Shown: positions 1 to 36,402 of the stretch, piece by piece
Layout of the letters: each line of letters opens with the position of its first letter
Position numbering within the stretch: position 1 is the stretch's first letter
From: Pteria penguin
Taxonomy: Eukaryota > Mollusca > Bivalvia > Pterioida > Pteriidae
Reading direction: 5' to 3'
Assembly: GCA_035048485.1 (NCBI GenBank)
Contig: CM068580.1
Location: 56,148,475-56,212,474 of the forward strand
Length of the DNA: 64,000 bases
Notes under the pieces: generated by a model
Database searches by the model: none
Told to the model about the DNA's origin: nothing
Seen by the model: only the letters and a program-made list of their open reading frames with translations
Translations under genes and position numbers: made by a program

Positions 1-1097
1 GTGGCTTTCGTATGCCATTCTTGTTAATGTTTTATTAACTGTAACTACACGGGGTATGGTGGCTACCAAAGACAGCTTTAAATTCAATGCACTGTTCTAA
101 TCAATATAAGGGTATAGGACGTATTATGTCAAGTTTAATGGTTTACTTACTCGACAAAGAGGACTAGGTATATTGACATTTCGAATTTTAAATACATCTA
201 TCAAGTAAATAGCACGTTTGGTGACTTAGAAAGTATAATTAGTTTTTCCGCTTGCGGAATGTTGAACTAAAACAATTGCTGTCTATCCAGGGTGGTTGAA
301 CAGCAATGGAAATTGCCAGACGTTGGCAACACGTTTGTTGTCTTAATTTCAAGTTTTATAAATCAGATATGTCATAATGCATTCAAGAATTCATAAATCA
401 GTAATACTGATTGTGATACACTTAGGTTTTAGCATTGTTTTTAAGAAGTTACAAAGTCTTGTGACTTTATTCTCATCACAACGTACTCTGTGGCGTTGAT
501 TCCCTATTCGCCTCATTTCCAACACCACCACTTCTTTAAAGTATTGTGTACTCTGGAATACAAATTCTACCCCCACCCCACCCGCCCTTACAATTTTTCC
601 TGATTTGACTACACATGTGCTGTCTCAGCTTACATACGTTTAGTAATTATAGTATAGACAGTTTTCGAATGAATGAAATTTAACTGGAGTTAATTCCCTT
701 TTCCGCAATTTTGAAGGTGAAGCTGGGAGTTTTGCTTCATTTTCATACCAATTGTATTGAATTTTTTTTTAAAGAAAATTGTTTTTATTTTTACTCCTCC
801 GAAAACATGTCGCAACATAACTGAAAAATTGTTGAAAGCGAAGTAAAACACCAATTAATCAACCAACCAACCAACCGAGAACATTTTTACATTTTACAAT
901 TGCAAAATTTCAAGAAGCATCTTTTGTTTAGAGAAATCCCTTACATAATATGGTTAATTCATGCACAGATAATCGACCATATACCTCCAAGATGGTAGAA
1001 AAGGGAAGTAACTCCATGCATTCCAAAACTATATATAGGCGATAGATAAAATCATCATACTAGTTAAATTATCATCAAATATTGAATAAAAACTTAC
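1..1097. other. RGS22-like intron 3 (partial), no gene seen
   Basis: This is sequence downstream of the third RGS22-like coding exon on the minus strand, so it is intron running off the window. The next exon was looked for by eye and not found. The only repeat recognised is a partial SINE tail near 793-880 ending in (AACC)n. Confidence 0.5.
793..880 (+). repeat. SINE family 2, 3' fragment
   Basis: Text matching the body and tail of the family-2 SINE (full copy at 42,043-42,206): a CATGTCGCRAYATAACTGAA-like core, a GAAAGCGAAGTAAAACA segment, then an AACC-rich tail. The tRNA-like head is missing, so this is a 5'-truncated or eroded copy. Confidence 0.6.
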
Positions 1098-24662
<23,565 letters not shown>

Positions 24663-26967
24663 TGCTTCGATAATCCGTGTGTTGCTATGTTAATTTAAAT
24701 AGTCCAACGGAACTTAAGAAAACTAGGTAAAATCAAATCATCGGAAAACCTTGTTTTTCAAATCACCAGGTGATTTCTATAGCACTAGAAATACTTTTAA
24801 GATGTTAATCCTTTGGATTACCACAATCGATGTCCATAATCCAATTCTATTGAAGTATACACACGAACCGTCGTGTTTTAAAGAAAACACGAGTAGAGTT
24901 ATCTCCCAGTTTGTACATCAATAAATTTAAATTAACAGTGAACATATGCTAGAGTGCCCAACCATAATTACAGCTCTTCTCAACGCAAGCGTCTAGACTC
25001 GTATGGCGCACACGTAAACCCAAACGGAGGATATTTAAACTTCTTTTTCAGAACCAATACCCGAACTTACGATTAACAAAATCAATTTATATGTTTTTTG
25101 ATCCTCCGTCTACATCTATCCGATCTGGAAATTATATTGATCTTTAATCTATAAGAATATTAAAGTCTAAATTCTATTGTATATTAAATTTCCTTAACTA
25201 TTTTGACAATGAGTGTTGGCTATCCAGTGCTAAGAACGAGCTGTGCACCGACACTACGGCCTTTCAATGACTTACACTAAACTGTGTGCAACATAAACAC
25301 ATACATAACCGATTATGAATACCGCCTTCATAATGCCACAATTCAATTGCATTCACGCCAATGGATAAAGGACATTAGAGAGCTTTGGAAGTAGCTTTAA
25401 TAAACGCGACATAAGAAAAGATAACATGGAGTTCTTATACATTTTGTACGTGCTACCTATATCGCCAATAGATCTATGCTATGCATTAGGAATGTTAGAG
25501 GGTCTGTTTTGCTGATAATACATTTTCTTTATTATTTGCGCTACCTACAGTATATATGTGTATCAGTAACAATATGACACCAACACAACACAATGTATCA
25601 GACAATTCGTTTGATTCATTTGAAGCAGACAGAGATCTCTGTTTGCCTAAGTCTATTTGCGACATCGGACGTCCGTTTCAATTTACAGTACCATTTGAAG
25701 GAGCAATTATTTTGTCGAATTATGTGATTCGAGCCAAACCCAACAGCTTGAAAATTTATCAATACTCTGAATTCTATTTCGTTTTTCTACTTCACACCAT
25801 TAGTATTTCCTTTCTACATGACGGCATCTGTTTGATGCATAAGTTTCGATTTATGAAGAAAGGAAAAAAGACATCTGGATCAGCTTTTTGACAAAAGTTA
25901 CATAGAATATGCAGAGCAAATAAGAATATGCACATAAAAAGACATAATTAGATCATTCGATCGTCATGTAGTTACAATACCGACTTAGAACGGTAAACTG
26001 AAGTGATAATCTTCACTCGATGTGTGTGGTTAACCGGTTTACGAAATGAGCGATCTGTTACGGGCTAAATTGATCTTGACACGGTACTTTCAGTCTTTTT
26101 ATTTTTAATCATCTTGTATTAAAACAGGGCTGCGACTAGCCGTAAGTAGGTATCGTACACGGAACCCTCGACTCTAAACAACACCACTTCCATGTGAGCC
26201 TGAGCCGGCTCCCACAAAATATTAACCCTACATTCTATCACTACGCCAAGAGCTGTGGCTGCTATCGAAGATATGTCCTACTATTCCTCTGTTTTCGTTT
26301 TGTGCATTACGTATAAAGCAAATCTTTAATTTATTCTTTTAAAGTTTGATTTACTTTATGTCTTACTCTTATGTAAAGTATAATCAATGAATAGATTGAA
26401 ATGACTCAGTAAAAAGACGTTGTTTGGTAATTATGGCTTTGAGTTCTTCGAGTTGTCAATGACATTAAATTCGAAAAAGGGTCTACTTTACAAAAGACAT
26501 AAATGTCTACTGCATGTTTCAGTTATTTAAATACATTGTCACATAAAGGTTTCTATCCGATTTACCAATTAATAATTTTATTTCAAATTCAAATACTCTA
26601 CAAAATATACATTTAAAACCTAAATGAATACATGCATATGGCTATAGATATAGTTTTGTACTTACAAATATTAATTTTAATGTTATGTTAAGTAAATATT
26701 TCTGTAAAGTGTTAATTTGACCTCGTAAAGAGTAGGATTGTTGCATCTCCGAACAAATGTACATTGACGTTGCCGCAGTGAACAAAAACACCTTCTCACG
26801 ATTGGAAGCAGAATGTTACGAAGTCTTATTGTCACCGTATCAATACCGCAGAATTCGATGTCAATAACAATCCAAGATACGATATTAATCGATATAATGC
26901 CCAACGACAAAGTATACACTTGTAGTCAAATGGACATTCATAGATTTCTGGAAACTAAAGGTCAGAC

Positions 26968-27035
26968 CAGATGCCTGGTGAGAAAAACCGTCTCCTGTTT
27001 AACTGGCGACACCTGCCATAAATGCGCAAAACATA
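26968..27035 (+). repeat. Dispersed repeat fragment (GTCTCCTGTTT type)
   Basis: Contains GAGAAAAACCGTCTCCTGTT, then AACTGGCGACACCTGCCATA and ATGCGC. Same family as 22,563 and 27,845. Confidence 0.5.
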
Positions 27036-27844
27036 CAGACGACAAAACACAAAAATAGTTCAACAATGCATATGCAAAATGAATGTAACCCAACATAACG
27101 CAGGAATTGCCGCATTCATAAAACCAGAGAAGGCATTTCGAACTGCTTTATTTATTCCATGAAAATATACATGCATTCGAATTCAGAAACTTCAGAAACG
27201 TATTCATTCGAATGAATTGTCCCAGTTACCATACATTGCCATATATCGAACCTACATACACAATACATTTATGTATCTACGCGGAACCCTTTAATTTCTA
27301 ATAAATCATGTACAGTATACGAATTCTAATAGAGTTTTCATAAACTTATTCTGGCATAACATGTTTTATATCTACAGAACCTTTTTTTTTTAAATGAATG
27401 AAATAATACGAATACCACAAGAATATAATTCTTGAATCGTTATACGGTTTTTGTAATGGACACAACAAGCGAACGTCATTATGGCTCTAACAACAGCGAA
27501 GTATACTTTAACTTATATATCCTTTCCTATACAAGTCGATCACCTTGCCAAATATTTTCAATGTTGTGAAATCAACTGCAAATTCATTGCGCAAACTGAA
27601 TCAATTCTAGACACGAATCCCACGATATTTTACTGTACCACAGGCTACAAATGCGAATATACCAATACCTGTAGAATTTCTCCTGAGACTTCAATTTCCT
27701 GTGCCATTGTAAATACTTGTCACCGCCATATAGTCACGTTCAACAGTGACAAATACGATTGTAAATGGTGATATCTCAAAGTGGCATACACAGAATACAC
27801 TACGGTAGACATTTATGGACCCCTTTCAATTAGAAGTATGACCC

Positions 27845-27912
27845 GGTCCCTGGGTGGGATGGCGTAAGCATCTCCTGTTCGGCTAAACACATTCTCTATA
27901 AATGTCAATTAC
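27845..27912 (+). repeat. Dispersed repeat fragment (GTCTCCTGTTT type)
   Basis: Contains CCCTGGGTGGGATGGCG, GCATCTCCTGTTCGGCTAA and TCTATAAATGTC. Same family as the fragments above. Confidence 0.45.
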
Positions 27913-28027
27913 ACATGCAAGTGATACAATGTATATTAATACCGCATTCATAATTGAAAGCGCAAAAAATTTTATATGGACAGGTGATAAATTTATGCAT
28001 GCAATAACTTTTTTCCCCGATTTTCAC

Positions 28028-28170
28028 ATGATGTAAGGGGCAATACCGGACAACTGCAAAATTGCCGTTTAGATTTGTGTCAAATGACTGTGACGTCACA
28101 TTACAAGCGTTAACGTCATAGTGAAAATTCCGGCAAAAAATTTTGTCCGGTATAAGACCCCTTATATCAT
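28028..28170. mobile_element. Short TIR element (143 bp) with internal TGACGTCA
   Basis: The left end ATGATGTAAGGGG continues with ATACCGGACAA; the right end is TTGTCCGGTATAAG followed by CCCCTTATATCAT, its imperfect reverse complement. A perfect CRE-type palindrome (TGACGTCA) lies inside. Non-coding MITE. Confidence 0.65.
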
Positions 28171-30563
28171 TTAAAATTGGCAACTTACAACTTTTATTGA
28201 TTGGTTTTATTTTCAATTAAAACGTCTTTTACGATTATAACCACTGCCATCTATTGATCAATTTAAATGTAGTCTGAAATGTAATATCAAATACACATCT
28301 CCGAACTTATTTACTCAAAGGTTCAAAGAGAAATATGACAAACAAATTATATACATGTCATAAACACCCCTATACGTACAGAGACTGAAGGTAGTGTTGT
28401 GGTCATTTTCTGCTAATGCGCAACATGCGCCATTCCTTGTAAGGTTGGGTTTTTAAAGAACATAACAGGTACTGCAATACTTAGTGTGCAGTAAGACAAC
28501 GGCAATCATAAAATGGTGTAAAGAAACACATGTCGTCCAACGATGTTGCGAGAGAAAATTAAACATCGAATTCATTAATATTTCTATATCCCTTTCATTT
28601 AATAACTTCTAAAATGAACTTAATTTAACGATATGTACATATAGAATAATGGTATACAAACAGAGTGTTTAATTTCAATCACCATGTTTATCAAGGTTAA
28701 CATTAATTACAGTATCCAATTCAATAAAAATTCCTTCAATTATAAAACATACTACAACACTTGTGTGTGTAGTAAAGGGGTGTCTGCTGCGAATGAATAA
28801 AATGTAGCCCACGAATAAATATACACAGTTGGCAACTGTTCCGCATTTTAAGATGGCGATCTGATTAAACATGTCAGTCGATTTATAACTGTCCCTGTTC
28901 AATACACTATCCTTCTCGCTGGCATAATGCATCGGCGACTTCTCTTGTATGTTTCATATACTTTTTAATATCGAAGCAAAAGATCTGAATTAAATTACGA
29001 TATTGTTCCCTTCAGATAAACCAAATGAAAACGAGTAAGATATATCAATAAAGTTAAAAAAATGTTTAACTATCTCTAGCATCCCTTATCTATACTACAT
29101 TTCAGCAACAATCTGTGTGAAATTTTATGATAAAATGTGTTTGATTTATAAATATTCATAGGAAGGATATAAGAGATTAAAAATAAATATAATTTTACAC
29201 AAGAATTTCATAATATTTCTCGCATGCAATATACATGTATAACTAATTTATTTTGAAATAACACCCCCTACCTCCCTCCCCCCCCCCCCCCCAAAAAAAA
29301 AAACAAACAAAATAAGAGAAATTAAAAAAAAAAGAAGAAAAATCCTTTGAGAGGGATAGCACTCCTGTAATAGATAGTAGTCGTAATTGTATCAACATTA
29401 CGTCGAATAGCTATTACGCTATTTTATTTATTCGTCGTTGACGACGCTGGTTACCACAAAGGGGGTTTTATCCAGCTTCAAACAAACTTAAACAAAACAA
29501 TACAATGTAGCTAATAGTGACATATCACATGAAAGAACTTCAAAGGAACATCGAGTAGGAAAATTTCTATTATCAGAAATGTATATCAAAAATATTCGAA
29601 AACGCGAGAATCTCATTAGCTCAAAAACTAGATAAGATCTTATATCTTCATCACATATTCATGGATTCGATAAATATTCAGAAAAACATGTATTGGCGGA
29701 AAAAGGACTCCAATTATTTATCAATTTAGGAGTAGGAGAGAGAAAAAAAGTAAAATACATACCTAAACGTAATGTCAGAGTTATTGTCGGCATTTTCCCG
29801 CATCACGGTATTATCAATGTGATATATACATATTTCATCTTTAAATCCCAAGTCAAATGGCTTTTATACTGGATTGTCATACACTGAATGCAGAGTGCAC
29901 ATCAAATGGAATATAAAATCTGATACAACCTCTCAAGATACGTAAATGTGACCAGCGAATGAATGCCTTTCAAAGGGAGCTTTGTACTTATTTGTGGTCT
30001 GTATCTATGTTTGTGTGCCGTTAAGGTCCCTTTTTAGCTATCTGGAGGTGATAATGTATTTTATAGATTTAACAAGTGTTATCTAATGCTAGTAAAGGTC
30101 AATGTTTGAGTTTTGATAATAACTGTATCAAAGTCTACGAATTGTGTAAAGAACAGAGTGCGAGTCAATATCTGTGAACCATATCTTTAATAGTGTATTG
30201 GAACTACTGTGGTACTTCATTGCTATCGAAGTTTAAAAACGAAATGCTTTAAATTGCTTTTATAAATATTGAATACACAAAAGAATAAATACAGTTTATT
30301 AGCGATGCCAAAAGTTGGGTTTGCTTTCCCAGCAGTTTGGAAAATCGTTCACAATTCGTACTGGTTTTTACTTCTATCTTTATTACGATGAGTTATGTCA
30401 TTACTATCTCATTATGTCATTTCAGAGCAAATGATAAGAAATCTGATACTGATGTTTTTAACGATATATAAATTCTTTTAGATTCGATATCGACATATTT
30501 TCGTGATAATTTTGCTTAACAATATGAAATGGTAAAAAGAGTCGACGGAGCGTAGTGACGTAG

Positions 30564-30566
<3 letters not shown>

Positions 30567-30646
<80 letters not shown>
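30567..30646. repeat. (TA)n microsatellite
   Basis: About 40 TA units. Confidence 0.98.
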
Positions 30647-30648
<2 letters not shown>

Positions 30649-30758
30649 TTGCATCATTTATCTTTAAGGCATAAGAAATGGTGAAAGTAGACCAATAAGG
30701 TACAGATTTAGCACAAATTGTTGCATTTTAGTCTACATATTGATCATGACATACACAT

Positions 30759-30982
30759 TAAAACGCCAAGCTACATTGTTAAAACGCCATGTTACATTGC
30801 TAAACCGCCAAGCTATGCCGCTAAAACGCCATGCTATATTGCTAAAACGCCATTTTACATTGCTAAAACGCCAAACTATGCCGCTAAAACATCATGCTAC
30901 ATTGCATTACTAAAACGCCATGTTACATCGCTAAAACGCCAAGATATGCCGTTAAAATGTAATGCTATATTGCTAAAACGCA
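30759..30982 (+). repeat. 21-bp tandem repeat (GCTAAAACGCCATGYTAYATT)
   Basis: About ten units of 21 bp, each beginning TAAAACGCCA; some have a 5-bp insertion (GCATT). Alternating variants end in CATGTTACATT or CAAGCTATGCC, suggesting a 42-bp or 63-bp higher-order unit. The multiple-of-three period gives a spurious open frame. Confidence 0.9.
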
Positions 30983-31070
30983 GGTCCACAGTCAATATAC
31001 TTTGCGGCAAGTCAAAGTTTGAACAATATACCGCTACGTTGTAATCTTATCTTAAAAATGAATAGTAGTT

Positions 31071-31280
31071 TTGTTTGTTGGTTGGTTGGTTTGTTGGTTT
31101 GAATTTTGGTTCTATGTCAAAGCCAAGGTAATTTTCTTACATGGTGATGGCGTCTGGCTGGTGCACATCAAAGAAATTTATTCAACCTCTGCTACAGGAG
31201 ACCGGCGAGCCGCGGGCAAGACTCGAACCCAAGACCCCGCGGCCAGAAACCCAGTACGCTACACTCTGAGCACAATCGAT
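31071..31280 (-). mobile_element. tRNA-derived SINE with GGTT-rich tail
   Basis: On the minus strand the head includes a box-B-like GGTCTTGGGTTCGAGTCTT and the 3' end runs into an AACCAACC tail (plus-strand GTTGGTTGGTT). The body includes the GGTGATGGCGTCTGGCTGG segment typical of family 1, so it looks like a family-1/family-2 chimera or a third family. Confidence 0.65.
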
Positions 31281-32794
31281 TGAAACTGACATAAGATAAT
31301 AAGCATATCTGCGGCACAACATGTTTTAAAAGACCTAGTTCTGAATATTTCAGACAGCTAAATGTTTTGCGTAAATTCACAACTCATGTAAAAGTTGGCA
31401 TACTTTGAACAAGGCAAGTGCCTGCAAATGTGATATATGACATTCCATTATTACTTCAACAGAGCACAAATCCGATGTGAATTTTAAAACGGTACCGTAA
31501 GTCTTTCACGCGGGACTTTTAGAGGGAAAAAATACCTTTACACACACAAAAGTAATATTTTCAATACAGTGAATTGTTTCCTGATCATAAATAATCCCCC
31601 CCCCTCTTTCCCTCCCATGCATCTTTACTGGACGACTATAATCTTGAGCATGGGTTGCTGCACATGAAATATGTAACGGATAGGCAATCCAGTGGATTAC
31701 TCATTAAACATACATTGAACGCGTAATCCAGTAGATCGTATTATAAACTTTAAATTCCAAATTGCAAAACTGAAATATTTTACATCGTAAATGTGAACTT
31801 AATGCAATTTTAATGATCATAAAACGCAGGTCTGAAAATATGAAGGCGATTTCCATAAACAATTTATTGCTAACTTAGTGGGAACCGTTGAGCTAGCTTT
31901 AAAGCGTTAGAAATGCTAATAAGACCATATTGGATGAAGAATTAGAGAGGGTGCGCAAGGGGAAGGGGGGGGGGGGGGGGTGTTGCATGACCACATATTT
32001 GCATGCAACTGTGAAGGCAATATATGATGTACGCAAATTATTTAACGAGGCCGTTCTGGATAAAAAATATCTCAAAAACTACAATAGGAAAATTGATCAT
32101 TTTTTCGTCAGTGATGAAATGCTAAATAAAAATAATTTTCAGGGAATTGTAGAAAAATTCACCGCTTGGTTCAATTTTGGGGGAAAATGTCAAAAACACT
32201 ATTTTAAACGTTTTGAAATGTCGTAATCAGATATTATGGGAATTAATTTCGATATATTAATGTTGGGTAGATACATTTCGGTTAAACTATGCTGATTTTA
32301 TAATTTGTTGACAATTTTTTAACATTATTAATGTTTTTAAGACGCCGACTATTTGAACGATTACAATCGATCGGCATGCGCTAAAACTTGCGCAGCGCAT
32401 TAAAACTCGTACCGAGAACGGACTCGTTAATTGAAAATAATCAAGCTAATCTTATACTAAGATGTACGTTTTCATAGCCCACGTGAGTAGCTCTGAGTAA
32501 TCTGGCGAGGTGTTTCAAATACCCACAGCATTACCTGATAATATTCTTGGAACTTATTAACAATGACATTTTTATTATTACCTTTTTTTTAAATTTCAAG
32601 AATGAATTTTATCTTGAGCTTGTGTAAAGTAATTCAAACACTTATTCTATCTTGTTTTGAACATGATTACTATACTAAGTTACGGTTGTGAAATTCGTAA
32701 AATTACAAAATAAATCCTGATTCCTTAATGTGTTGATATACTTCATTTGTAATCTTTTAATACTTGCAGTATAGAGAAAATGATTTATAAACCT

Positions 32795-33185
32795 AGATGT
32801 ATCGATGTGCCACGAATGCCCTCGCCGGCAGCAAAGTTTTCCAAGGGCCGTAACTCCTGTAAAACGTTTTGGACAGAGGTCCCCTTACAATATGCATATC
32901 TACATATTGTGATCTTTCTTTTTGCCAAGTTTCATTGAAATCCTCCCAATGGTTAAGGAGTAGTTGCGAAGACAAGATGAATTTACTATACATGCATAAA
33001 AATCCAAGTCCAAGGGCCATAATTCATGAAAAACTTTTTGGACAACATTCTATTTTATTTGTACCAAGTTTCATTTAAATCCTCTAAAGGGTTTAGAGGG
33101 ATTTGGGAAGACAAAATGCATGACGGAATGACAGAATGATGGAATGACGGCAATGTGGCCAATTATGGCTGGGGCATAAAAAGAT
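32795..33185 (+). repeat. Dispersed bivalve-type repeat with internal duplication
   Basis: The core CCAAGGGCCGTAACTCCTGT / CCAAGTTTCATTGAAATCCT appears twice (about 32,840-32,970 and 33,010-33,110) and ends in a GACGGAATGACAGAATGATG run and CTGGGGCATAAAAAG. I recognise this phrase as common in bivalve genomic DNA; its class is unknown to me. Confidence 0.6.
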
Positions 33186-34059
33186 TTAAGAGTAAACTAA
33201 ATACCTGTAAAACTTGTTCTCCTTATGTATGACCATGACTATCTCTGACATATGCAAGATATTTTAATTCTTAGTAATAAGTAATCATTAATGGTATATT
33301 AATGCCAGGAACATTTCTCCACAGGACATGACATGAAAGCTCTGTAGGGGGAGGTTCCAAATCGAAGGTCAAGGTTACAAAAAAATTTTGTGATTGAATG
33401 CACATTGAAATTGATCGAGTCATTCAAGATATTCCACAAATTGAACACATAATCAGTAAATATGAGGTCAGCGTCAAAAGAATTGTCAAGGCCAAAAATT
33501 ATGTTTACCTTGAAAACCTTTCTGCCAAGACCTGTGTTTGAAAAAGTTGATCAGATATTCAAGAAAACGAACTAAATGCAACTATAAACATGACGGCATA
33601 TAAGACCAAAGCAATATACATTAGGACAATGATAAATAACCAAACTGATACAGAAAACAAAGGATCATCTGTTCAACGTCTTCATTTTACAACTTATTTT
33701 GATTAACCTTTGCTTATGATGGCTCATGAAGCAGTATTTTATACCCAGGAATTCTGATAAAACATTTTAAATGGTAATAAGCTGAAGGTAGTGAAAAATA
33801 AGGCCACAATGACTGATTCAATGCACTTTTTAAGGTAGGCACTCCATAGTCATTTTCATTCCTCAAAAACACACAGAATGAGTCTGTCATAAAATACTTG
33901 CAGAAGAAATAACCGTGACTGTTTTAACGTAAAACTCACCTAAACTACTTGATATCTCATATTAATATGTTTGTGTGGAAACTGAAGAGCAATCTACAAC
34001 CTCATTCAACTTGCGAAATTCATACATATCGGTCCTCAAAAATGTGAACACCTTCAAAA

Positions 34060-34485
34060 TTCTCCTTCTTATCCTTTGATACTAAGACCTACAAAAAAAT
34101 AAAATCTTATTTTGGACTTAAAACTACTGTAGACAAAATCGCCAACATAGAAATCCCATTTCCGTGTAAATTTTTCTTAGATCAGAGTCTAAAAACTGGA
34201 ATCATGCAGTGTTTCCGAAACCCACCTGACTGCCTGACGTTTCTGGCAAAAATTGATTCAGTCAGGTAAAATTTTCACTATCATTTCATTGAAATACATG
34301 TATGAAGCCTTACCAGATAAATGTCCTGTAAAGCATACCAACTTTCTTCTTATTTTTTGACACCAAGACCTACAAAAAAAATCTTGTTTTGGACTTAAGA
34401 CTATGTGGACAAAATTACCAACATAGAAATTCTATATCTATGTACATTTTTCTTAGAGTAGAGTTTAAAAACTGGAATCTTCAAT
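34060..34485 (+). repeat. Direct duplication, ~140-bp units ~285 bp apart
   Basis: Two copies (about 34,060-34,200 and 34,345-34,485) share AAGACCTACAAAAAAA, TTTTGGACTTAA, CCAACATAGAAAT and AAAAACTGGAATC. Confidence 0.75.
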
Positions 34486-34648
34486 GGAGAAAAATGTTAC
34501 CTTAAAGGGGTAAAGATAATGTAATGTGAATATATTTACGTATTATAGGTCATATCAATTGTAAAATTGAATTGCATGCAAATAATTAGAGCATATCTAT
34601 AAACATATGCCCCCACTGATGGCTTACTTTGTAACAGCAAGGTTTAAT

Positions 34649-34924
34649 TTTTATTATTATTATTTTTGTTTAACGTCACAACACGAATATTTCACGCACA
34701 TAGTGACGGCATCTGCCTGATGCAGGGCATACAAATTTTGACCTTTGCAACGGACCCACCCGAAATAGTGAGGGATCTTTAGCGTGTCATGCATACCACG
34801 ACACGGGGCCTCGGTTTTTACTGTGTCATCCGACAGGACAGGACACCGGCATGACCAGAACGGGACTCGAACTCCGGCCTCCAGATCAGGAATGAGCGCG
34901 ATACAAATAGGCCACGCCGGCTTA
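34649..34924 (-). mobile_element. tRNA-derived SINE, family 1, with 11-bp TSD
   Basis: Full-length family-1 copy, head at right. It is flanked by CAAGGTTTAAT at 34,638-34,648 and 34,925-34,935. The sequence is very close to the young copy at 20,972-21,237, so both probably come from a recently active subfamily. Confidence 0.88.
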
Positions 34925-35208
34925 CAAGGTTTAATAAACCTTTCCTAACAAATACTAAATGATAGATAAACTAAGAAGTTTCATTGGTCATAAATCCTAT
35001 CCAGCAGTGACACTCAATGACAGATATCACAATATCTCTTTATGCTATTGACCCCTGGTTCAAACCGCAACTTTCCCTTTTAATAAGGTTTAATACATTA
35101 AAATAGGTTTAGTAAAGGGTGCATGATACTTGATTTATCATCAAGAAACCAAGAATTATGGTCTATTTTTCCATATGTGACCTTGACTTTTAACTTTTTT
35201 TCTGAGAA

Positions 35209-35317
<109 letters not shown>

Positions 35318-35375
35318 AAATTTCAATTTTGGTTTGAATAGGATGCAAAAGGAATCTGAGTTACCATAAAGACAC

Positions 35376-35469
35376 CACAGGCAAACTAGTCAATGACAAG
35401 TGCGATATCGATATCTCTTACATACTCTGAATATTGATATCACAACTGTCATTGACTAATTCGCCTGTG
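35376..35469. mobile_element. 94-bp hAT-like MITE with 8-bp TSD
   Basis: Ends CACAGGCAAACTAGTCAATG and its near reverse complement at the right end (CATTGACTAATTCGCCTGTG). Flanked by AAAGACAC at 35,368-35,375 and 35,470-35,477. The 8-bp duplication and CA...TG ends fit hAT-type elements. Confidence 0.75.
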
Positions 35470-36234
35470 AAAGACACCAATTGTTTAATGTAATGATCGA
35501 CAAAGCAAACAATTAATGCCTCTAGCTATGCCTTGTGGGGGCATAAAAAGGAGTTTTCAACATATTATGTATTTTCTAAGAGAAACATTCCTTTCCACAC
35601 AGTACCCATAAGATACGAACAAGGGTTCAAAATTTGTTGAAATGAAGTTTCCTTGCATAACAATATACATAACAATATATTTTTATATAGGGTAAGTCAA
35701 ATTGTTAAAGAGGCAAACTGATCCTTTGGTATCATACAGGAATCCCATCTAGTCTGTCGGGTTGAGCTAATGTTTCATATTCTGCCTCCCTATTCTATCC
35801 TCTGAATGAGGCCGTATAAACCGAGGTATCATGCCACAGTACACAATGTCACATAAAAAATTCCTCATGGGTTATGGTTCGGTGCTTTTGCACAAGTAAC
35901 AAGTATGTTTGTTAAACATATCATATGCCCCAATTGTGGGCTTGTTTCATGCTAACATTTTTTAATTCTAAAGGTCAAGGACCATAACTCCTATAAAATA
36001 AAATAATTTCAGCGAAAGTTCAAGAGATGGGATTTATCTTGCTAATCTCAAAATAACTATGTTGATAAGTACCCGGTAAATGCTTGCTGATAAGTAACAA
36101 CTTTGATAATTTGGCATGATGTAGTTAAAAGTGGCACAAGTTAACATCCATCCCTTATTTGCAGCCTACAAGTTAGTTCATTAGCTGCAAAATGGACCTT
36201 GGACCAGTTGACTTCAAAAGCAATAGATTTCTTG

Positions 36235-36402
36235 GTTTTTAGTTGGTTGTTTGGTGTTTTACATCGCTTTCCACATTTTTTCAGTTATATCGCGACATGA
36301 AAGCAGGAGGTAACCAACCTTTAAAACATAGTGGCGCAATGCAGGAATCGAACCCTGATCGTCAGCGCCGTAACTCAAGTGCTTAACCACTACACCAAGC
36401 CT
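36235..36402 (-). mobile_element. tRNA-derived SINE, family 2 (full length)
   Basis: On the minus strand: head GGCTTGGTGTAGTGGTTAAG with box B CAGGGTTCGATTCC, then GCGCCACTATGTTTTAAAGG, GGTTACCTCCTG, CGCGATATAACTGAA and an ACCAAACAACCAAC tail. Good reference copy for the family. Confidence 0.85.

Noticed and set aside
391..576. Next RGS22-like exon at the left edge
   Set aside because: The 61-codon minus frame does not continue the RGS22 pattern and lacks a fitting acceptor.
25556..25891. 111-codon plus-strand frame
   Set aside because: No recognised domain; the 3' part (GACGGCATCTGTTTGATGCA) is a SINE fragment.
27481..27771. 96-codon cysteine-containing plus-strand frame
   Set aside because: Cysteines are not in a recognised pattern, there is no splice or neighbour support, and the region is AT-rich with dispersed repeats on both sides.
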